This document shows positions 59,701 through 64,000 of a DNA stretch of 64,000 nucleotides, piece by piece (positions within the stretch are counted from its first letter, which is position 1; each line of letters begins with the position of its first letter). Source of the DNA: Uloborus plumipes (taxonomy: Eukaryota; Arthropoda; Arachnida; Araneae; Uloboridae); NCBI GenBank assembly GCA_038373865.1, contig JAXGGA010005841.1:1-64000 (forward strand). Direction: 5' to 3'. A program made the translations under genes and the position numbers. The notes under the pieces were generated by a model. It saw nothing but the letters and a program-made list of their open reading frames with translations. It ran no database searches and was not told the origin of the DNA.

Positions 59701-61703
59701 AAGCTTAATTTATTTTATTCAATTTTAAAGTTCAAACATTTGTTAAATATAAAATTACTTTTTACAACAACTTTGCTATGGAATTGTGTTACAAGTCATT
59801 TTTTCAATGTCTGTGAGCTTGTTAGTAGTTCTTTAAAACTGTCATTCATATAAATTTCCATCCAACAACAATCATATATCAAAAATACCTTAGAGGTTAT
59901 CAAATTTCCAGAAGAATTGAAATGATTTTATTTAAGATATCCTAAGTTTAATTTTGTAATTACTTATGCTGAAGCTGAACAATGCAAGAGGAAAAAATTT
60001 TGAAGGTGAGCTATTGAGTTAAAACTACATTATGTGCAGTTGTTTAAATGTTTGAGCAATTTTTTCTCATTGTTAACTAAAGTGTTCTTTAATGCATTTA
60101 AAAATGCACAACTCAGGAAAAAGCAGACTATAAATTTTGTTTAATTTAAACTCATTATTGGTTGAAATTAGTCATGTATATGCAAGTGTAATTTTTTTCA
60201 TGCTTCAGTTTTAAATATTTGAGGGGGAGGGAGGCATAAAATGAACATTGAATCTTAAATAAATCTTCAATTTTACTTAGTTAATGGTTTAGAGTTTTCT
60301 AAAATGGTGTTTAACAAAAATGCTAAATTATGGCAACAATAAAGTTTTAACTGTACTTAATTAGCCAGAGACAAAAGAACCTTTCGAATGAAGAGACAGT
60401 ACAACATGTAATGCGAAGAATAACAGTAAGATATCTCACGATTGCTTTGAGACGACTCAATGCCTTTTAGTTAAAAAAAATGCCCTAAACTTGAAAAAAG
60501 TGCCCTTTTTTAAAAAACAGCACCCTGCCCTTTTTCAATCCTGGGGGAAGCTCTGTTTTGTGAAAGTAGTACATTTCCAAGCAACAGCTGTACTAGCCAA
60601 AATTATGAATTTATTTTTAAGGAGAAGCCCTAAAGCAGAATACTGCTAAATTCAAAACATACGTTGCAGAGCAGATATCTGAACTGCAGAGCAATTCTGT
60701 TCAAATGTGAGGAAAAATTCTGAAAATTTTCTGCATAAAAGACAGTTTTCTAGCTGAAGATACAATTTTGAAAAATTCAGAACAATTTCTGTATAAATTT
60801 ATTTTTAAGGAGGAGACAATATTCTTTTCTTACTATTTAAATTCCTTTAACAATTTATGGCTGGCTTACAAAAATGCAGAGGCATGGCAGAAAATAATTA
60901 TTGATGACTGCTTCAGTTTATCAGATACTAGCTGACCCAGCGAACTCTGTTCCGCCTTAAAGGCAATAAATAAGAAAATTTTTGAATTTATTAAGTTTTT
61001 TATTATTAGAAAATACAAAAAAAAAAATAAGTACCTACATTAATCATTCATTATTGTTTCTGTATTTTAGTACATAGGTTGCTCTTCACTAAAGTACCTC
61101 GTGTTGCACAACATTTTTTGTTTTATTATCAGGCGCAAAAAGAAACAACACAGATGGTCTTCCGACCCGTAAACATGCCACATATAATTGACCATGGGAG
61201 AAACGGTGATATTCTAGATTCAAAACCACAAACTTTTAAGGATTGGCCTTGTGATTTGTTAAAGGTCATGACAAATGCAAGACGGATCAGAAATTGAAGT
61301 CTTTTAAATTCAAACGGCATATCGGTTGGGATTATCGGGATCCTAGGAGTGAGCAATCGTTTCTGACAGCTTATCACATATAAATGTCAAGGGAAGTAAC
61401 GTGTTTGTTTATAATTTATTTCACGAAAAAGTCAAATAACACTCAACGCCCCCCTAACTTAAAACCTGTTTACTGCGCACCGGTAGCTGCCAGAACGTGT
61501 GCTTTATGTCGCTCAGCCATGGAGGTGTCAAAACAGGCATAGTAAAAAGGCTTAGTCAATAAGACAGTTTTTCTATTTATGTAACTGACACACATAAATT
61601 ATAGCCTATGTCCGTCTCCTGGCTCTAAGCTACCTACCCACCAATTTTTAGCCATATCGGTACAGTCGTTCTTGAGTTATAAGTAGTGTAACTAACACGA
61701 CTT

Positions 61704-61747
<44 letters not shown>

Positions 61748-63017
61748 GATAGAATAGTAGTGAGAAGAACAATCTCTTTAACTGCAGTGCAGGAGCTATC
61801 CCACCAAGCGCTCTCTACCTCTCAGGCTCAGAAGCGTAAAAACTCTTAAGTGACAATCGTTTCTGACAGCTTATCACATATAAATTTCAATGGAAGTAAC
61901 GCGTTTGTTTGTAATTTGCTTCATAAAAAAGTCAAATAACACTCAACGCACCGCTAGCTTACAACCTGTTTACTGCGCACCGGTAGCTGCCAGAACGTGT
62001 GCTTTATGTCGCTCAGCCATGGAGGTGTCAAAAAAGGCTTAGTAAAAAGGCTTAGTCAATAAGACAGTTTTTCTATTTATGTAACTGACACACATAAATT
62101 ATAGCCTATGTCCGTCTCCTGGTTCTAAGCTACCTACCCACCAATTTTTAGCCATATCGGTACAGCCGTTCTTGAGTTATAAGTAGTGTAACTAACACGA
62201 CTTTCTTTTATATATATAGATTTAATTGCATAATTAACATTAATTATAAAACTCTGTAAAATTCTGTTATTCTTAAGATAATAAAAAGCACAAGCTTAGT
62301 GACACATTTAATGAACACATGCCGAAATAAGACAATACCCCAGATCATCGTAAACAATGAGAGCATATTAAAAAAAAAAACTATCCTGCTTTAACTTAAC
62401 CCATTTATGCCCAGCAGCCTAAAAACGGGACGCTTGTTATTTACTGCATACAAAAACCTGCAAAGGGTTATATCCTTTTACTAAAGCTGTTTTTCACAAG
62501 TTAAATAGTTCTTCTTCTTGGGAAAACCAGTTAGAGCTACTATTTGGATATCAGAGTTTATTTATTGACAGCTATTTTCAGACAAAACAGCCAAGCAACG
62601 ATCCAGCATGGGTAGCCACAGAAAGTAATTTTTTTTTTTGCGAACTTATTTTTCATAAAATTAAACTATTTTAAAATGATTTGCTTAAAATTGATCTCAG
62701 ATGCCTTCTGTAATGTTACTTTGCAAAAGTAAAGTCAAGGAAGGTCGTATTTTGCTCACACATCTGCAAAATATCCCATAAACAGGACGATGAATAACTT
62801 AATAAGTACAGCAACGGTGATCTATTTTAAGCCTAAAATATATGTAAGAGTTTTAAGAAGATAAAATTGAAAAAAATTGTTAAAAAAAAATTTGGGCATA
62901 AATGGGTTAAGCAGCAAAATTCACAAAATCTACTGGAAGTGAAGAAAAGAAATTGACTTACATTACTGAACCAGGGCAATGTCCAGCTGTTAATAGTGTC
63001 ACAACAATTTGAGAACA
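42378..63017 (-). CDS. DCLRE1C: Artemis-like nuclease (DCLRE1C orthologue), 3' seven exons
   Basis: Join, in transcript order: 63017-62962, 55609-55505, 50210-49997, 49269-49090, 48750-48547, 46855-46744, 44779-42378. All junctions are GT-AG and phases match. The ~1,090-residue partial product contains, in order, LLTAGHCPGSV (H13), VLYTGDFRL (D34), LYVDTTFC followed by IPSREECL (D64), RIHAC (H156), IKPSAMFF, and YSTHSSLSEI (H223) with YPNV. These are the metallo-beta-lactamase and beta-CASP blocks of Artemis, in the order and spacing of vertebrate DCLRE1C. Artemis, activated by DNA-PKcs, opens hairpins and trims ends in non-homologous end joining in the nucleus (family knowledge). The first ~110 residues with the HxHxDH motif lie beyond the right edge. 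The tail (residues 292-1090) is far longer than in the vertebrate protein. SNM1A and SNM1B are alternatives but fit less well. Confidence 0.93.
43977..44348 (-). repeat. In-frame 45-bp coding minisatellite in Artemis tail
   Basis: Eight tandem copies of a 15-residue unit, consensus close to EANDYSSNNASNKNK. The seventh copy is lengthened to 19 residues by a Ser run (SSNYSSSSSS). The reading frame is kept in every copy, so changes have been in multiples of three. Confidence 0.9.
44780..46743 (-). other. Artemis intron between exons at 46744 and 44779
   Basis: About 2 kb, AT-rich. No transposon with clear ends was recognised. It has poly(A) runs around 45770-45790. Confidence 0.6.
46744..46855 (-). 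CDS. DCLRE1C: Artemis exon at the core-tail boundary
   Basis: 112 bases (AG at 46857-46856, GTAAGA at 46743-46738). It encodes ILDLLHFPLSSDDSTSELTD onward, ending TIYEE plus one base. The first residues continue the core; the acidic Ser-rich part starts the disordered tail. Phase supports joining to the last exon (GAT, Asp). Confidence 0.85.
47521..47687. mobile_element. MITE-like hairpin in Artemis intron
   Basis: Ends TATAGTCTGTTACTTTAAAA and TTTTAAAGTAACAGACTATA are inverted repeats. A second inverted block follows (CAAAGTCATAAATTTTGCG / CGCAAAATTTGTGACTTTG). TA flanks; non-coding. Confidence 0.82.
47740..48425. repeat. AAGGACTTT-motif repeat hosting a LINE insertion
   Basis: Words of the type AAGGACTTTCAAGGACTTTT occur at both ends (about 47737-47757 and 48390-48415). 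The exact termini are unclear. The LINE at 47892-48204 interrupts it. Confidence 0.4.
47892..48204 (-). pseudogene. 5'-truncated LINE tail (C-terminus of reverse transcriptase protein)
   Basis: On the minus strand it encodes GLCTLKRHLTIMGITNDP and then CRGCLAHEETATHILCDC, ending RCLLNFASATGLF and a stop at 47974. This CxxC...HxxxC finger and ATGLF-type ending is typical of the C-terminus of Jockey/R1-clade non-LTR retrotransposon ORF2 (family knowledge). A 3' untranslated part ends in TTTCATTTCATTC. AGCATTTATCATT occurs on both sides (47879-47891 and 48205-48217), a 13-bp target duplication showing target-primed insertion with severe 5' truncation. Confidence 0.82.
48547..48750 (-). CDS. DCLRE1C: Artemis exon with STHSSLSE
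   Basis: 204 bases in phase 0 (AG at 48752-48751, GTGAGA at 48546-48541). It encodes IKIMKIKPSAMFF, HRVCYSTHSSLSEIRDLV and LYPNVVQRQTVEE. This matches the closing part of the catalytic core, with the histidine equivalent to human H319. Confidence 0.94.
49090..49269 (-). CDS. DCLRE1C: Artemis exon with beta-CASP RIHAC histidine
   Basis: 180 bases in phase 0 on both sides (AG at 49271-49270, GTAAGT at 49089-49084). It encodes 60 residues including STDARIHACMYD and APCGYHTLDYKP. The histidine corresponds to human H254. The acidic MYDMDMLPFNEYEVE stretch replaces a basic-to-mixed loop. Confidence 0.92.
49438..49662. mobile_element. TA-flanked MITE in Artemis intron
   Basis: 225 bp with ends CACTCAGGCACATTGGAATA and TTTTCAATGTGCCTGAGTG; the inverted repeat runs on to GCGACTCAAGAA. 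TA on both sides. Confidence 0.85.
49997..50210 (-). CDS. DCLRE1C: Artemis exon with VDTTFC and IPSREECL
   Basis: 214 bases, preceded by AG (50212-50211) and followed by GTGAGT (49996-49991). It encodes the start of the beta-CASP domain, from LKKLDSLYVDTTFCREE to FKKFKVK. The Asp of VDTTF corresponds to human D165. It ends in phase 0. Confidence 0.95.
50557..53192. mobile_element. Non-autonomous element with ~500-bp terminal inverted repeats
   Basis: Ends GGGTAATTCCATGTCAAATC and GATTTGGTATGGAATGACCC. The inverted arms (about 50557-51050 and 52690-53192) can be followed through CATGATGGTAATCTAATGGTA / ACCATAATATTACCATCATG and AGAACAAATGC words. AGTA flanks both sides. A Tigger-like element (51593-52282) is inserted between the arms. 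Non-coding. Confidence 0.72.
51593..52282. mobile_element. pogo/Tigger-like element 1 in Artemis intron
   Basis: 690 bp flanked by TA. Ends CAGTCGAGTCTCCATATAGC and TATATGGAGACTCGACTG are nearly perfect inverted repeats. A 90-residue plus-strand frame (51658-51930, MTQKVSVKKHVNLSPFNEDQ onward) could be a transposase scrap, but I do not recognise conserved residues. Confidence 0.8.
54594..55490. mobile_element. pogo/Tigger-like element 2, next to an Artemis splice donor
   Basis: 897 bp flanked by TA. Ends CAGTCGAACCTGTTTATCTC and GAGATACAAAGGTTTGACTG are imperfect inverted repeats. It contains a nested MITE (54904-55337). Its right end lies 14 bases from the Artemis exon at 55505. Confidence 0.8.
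54904..55337. mobile_element. MITE, AAGGGCGGATCC family, copy 2
   Basis: 434 bp with ends CAAGGGCGGATCCAGAAATG and TTGTATCCGTCCTTG, each near a GGGAGGGGCGA or GAGTCCCTCCC block. Flanks TCATACCG and TCATACTG agree at 7 of 8 bases. Confidence 0.78.
55505..55609 (-). CDS. DCLRE1C: Artemis exon with TGDFR motif
   Basis: 105 bases, preceded by AG (55611-55610) and followed by GTAAGT (55504-55499). One base completes the Met codon, then GSNGRVLYTGDFRLPVGSSA follows; two bases are left over for an Arg codon. A Tigger-like transposon ends at 55490, nine bases beyond the donor hexamer. Confidence 0.93.
56869..57615. mobile_element. HINE/DINE-1-like element, copy H5
   Basis: 747 bp with ACTTCCTTTCACGTAG start and CATACCAGA end in T-rich flanks. 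More diverged than H2/H3, with a lengthened A-run and C-run and a shorter GGCGATAT palindrome region. Confidence 0.68.
57926..60554. mobile_element. Large hAT-like non-autonomous element in Artemis intron
   Basis: About 2.6 kb. The left end CAGAGCTTCCCCCAGGCTTG and right end CAATCCTGGGGGAAGCTCT are inverted repeats, with GCGCCCTGCC / AGCACCCTGCCC words close to each end. Flanks GCTTTGTG (57918-57925) and GTTTTGTG (60555-60562) agree at 7 of 8. No transposase frame was recognised. Confidence 0.68.
61089..61377 (-). pseudogene. Helitron Pif1-like helicase C-terminal remnant 2
   Basis: Reads TPRIPIIPTDMPFEFKRLQF then RLAFVMTFNKSQGQSLKVCG. After a frameshift near 61205 the next frame gives FSHGQLYVACLRVGRPSVLF and FAPDNKTKN before a stop at 61089-61091. 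Same helicase family as 14352-14733, and likewise lacking everything upstream. Confidence 0.82.
61711..61744. repeat. TA microsatellite
   Basis: Run of about 16 TA units at a duplicated Helitron 5' end. Confidence 0.9.
62400..62906. mobile_element. piggyBac-like MITE, CCCATTTATGCC family, copy 2
   Basis: 507 bp between TTAA (62396-62399 and 62907-62910) with ends CCCATTTATGCCCAG and GGGCATAAATGGG. Closely similar to 25413-25929. It lies only 55 bases downstream (in transcript sense) of the Artemis exon at 62962. Confidence 0.88.
62962..63017 (-). CDS. DCLRE1C: Artemis exon with GHCPGS metal-binding motif
   Basis: 56 bases, preceded by a pyrimidine tract and AG (63019-63018) and followed by GTAAGT (62961-62956). 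It encodes CSQIVVTLLTAGHCPGSV plus two bases of a Met codon. The histidine corresponds to human H115. Upstream exons were not found in 63020-64000. Confidence 0.9.
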
Positions 63018-64000
63018 CTAAGAAGACAGAGAAATATAGGTTAAAATTTAAACTAAAATTTTCGACACAAATGATGAACGCAATAGAATTTGATGTAAAA
63101 ACAATAGGAATAGAACAGTAGAATTACCTAACTAAATTTAATAACATACAAGAGCTTTAAATTAATTCTTCAACTTTAACACCGAATAAAAACAAATAAT
63201 GTATGGAAAGGTGCATGCCTCGATTAACCATTTTAGGATATATTTCTTATAGAATGAGAAAAAAATGCAGTCAATGGTTTACCCACTTAAAGTTAAGAAT
63301 GCATAAAATAATGTGAGTAAATCATTAGTTGACATCACAGAAGTTTTTCCTCAAAATAACTATATAGTTGCAATACTAACTCTTGTGCAATAATGAACAA
63401 TTAAGAAATAAGAAAAAATACTTAAAATAAACAAACAGTACTGAATAAATGATGAAAACAAAGTCACAATGGCAGGATTTCTTAATTTTTGACTGGAAAA
63501 ATAAATCAGGGCTCGCAGTAGACTTTTTCAAAATTTTAGGGGAATTTTAGGAACATTTTGACAAAATTTTAGGAAAATTTTAGGGGTAATTTAAGATTTT
63601 ATTTGACTATAAATAAGTCCCTAACAGTAGTACCCGACAAACCAAACTGAAAATGCATTTATTTATTACAGCATAAATTACAACTTTCAAATACCTCTGA
63701 TACAAAAAATAAAAAGAGTTAAAACAAAAAAGAAATAATGCTTCAATGCTATGTAACATGTTCATAGTTTTCACTTTCAAAGATAGACATATCTGAATTT
63801 TTCCAGTTGATCAGCTTCTACAGATATTAATTCTGTTCAACAATTACTTGCGTAATGTTTTAACTACAACAGCTTACTACAGCTGTTTTTAAACACTATT
63901 TCACTAGACCCAGAGATAATATTCATTCCTTGAACTCATTAATATTTTTGCTATTTCCACAAATCTGCAAATTTATATTTTTTCCTCGCTTTTTCCAATA
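63018..64000. other. Artemis intron sequence up to the window edge
   Basis: I searched the minus strand for the N-terminal HxHxDH exon and did not see it. 63500-63600 contains repeated AAAATTTTAGG words after CAGGGCTCGCAGTAGAC, probably one end of an unrecognised MITE. Confidence 0.4.

Larger units (their letters stand above)
60928..62220 (-). mobile_element. Decayed Helitron with helicase remnant and duplicated 5' region
   Basis: On the minus strand it begins TCTATATATATAAAAGAAAG after A at 62220 and ends with a hairpin (GGCGGAACAGAGTTCGCTGG), GTCAG and CTAG at 60928 before T. The ~370-base 5' region occurs twice in direct orientation (about 61356-61746 and 61850-62220), each ending in a TATATA run and TAGA. 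Confidence 0.78.
55610..62961 (-). other. Artemis intron of ~7.35 kb carrying transposons
   Basis: Lies between exons 62962-63017 and 55505-55609. It contains HINE H5, a large hAT-like element (57926-60554), a decayed Helitron (60928-62220) and a piggyBac-like MITE (62400-62906). The remainder (55610-56868) shows no gene. Confidence 0.75.

Noticed and set aside
63018..64000. N-terminal Artemis exon with the HxHxDH motif
   Set aside because: Translating the minus strand by eye gave no such motif with splice sites; it must lie further right.

Overview
The window is AT-rich eukaryotic nuclear DNA, almost certainly from an arthropod and most likely a chelicerate (spider-like). Evidence for this is GT-AG introns of several kb, one widely spaced gene, and a dense layer of animal transposons (Helitrons, HINE-like elements, Tc1/mariner, pogo/Tigger, piggyBac-like TTAA MITEs, hAT MITEs, a Ty3/gypsy-like LTR element and a LINE tail). 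There is no bacterial-style gene organisation, operon, CRISPR array, rRNA or tRNA that I could recognise. The species call is inference.

The only host gene I can support lies on the minus strand at 42378-63017. It is the 3' part of an Artemis (DCLRE1C) orthologue, the nuclease that opens hairpin ends in non-homologous end joining. Seven exons (62962-63017, 55505-55609, 49997-50210, 49090-49269, 48547-48750, 46744-46855, 42378-44779) join in frame through GT-AG introns. They give about 1,090 residues, and the N-terminal exons lie beyond the right edge. The metallo-beta-lactamase/beta-CASP core keeps its visible catalytic residues. The last exon encodes an unusually long Ser/Asn/Lys-rich tail with eight 15-residue repeats and two SUMO-interaction-like motifs.

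Layout: 1-1315 holds the 5' LTR, primer-binding site and truncated gag of a minus-strand LTR retroelement. 1316-4900 holds two large foldback repeats. 4925-6834 and 10272-11894 are inverted copies of one Helitron, each carrying the same internally deleted mariner; the left copy has gained a piggyBac-like MITE. 7192-8289 holds two hAT MITEs. 11895-13505 holds Helitron ends and the first HINE copy. 13757-16038 is a hAT MITE split by a Helitron with a decayed helicase. 17811-25000 holds several MITEs and an ATCGAT-rich array. 26336-34234 is a five-deep nest of transposons that includes one intact Tc1-like transposase gene. 35882-41000 has further MITEs and two abutting Helitrons. 42378-64000 is the Artemis gene, with transposons in its introns.

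Transposon boundaries were read from terminal repeats and target-site duplications in the sequence, and the nesting order follows from them. Family names for non-coding elements rest on these hallmarks, not on a database search.
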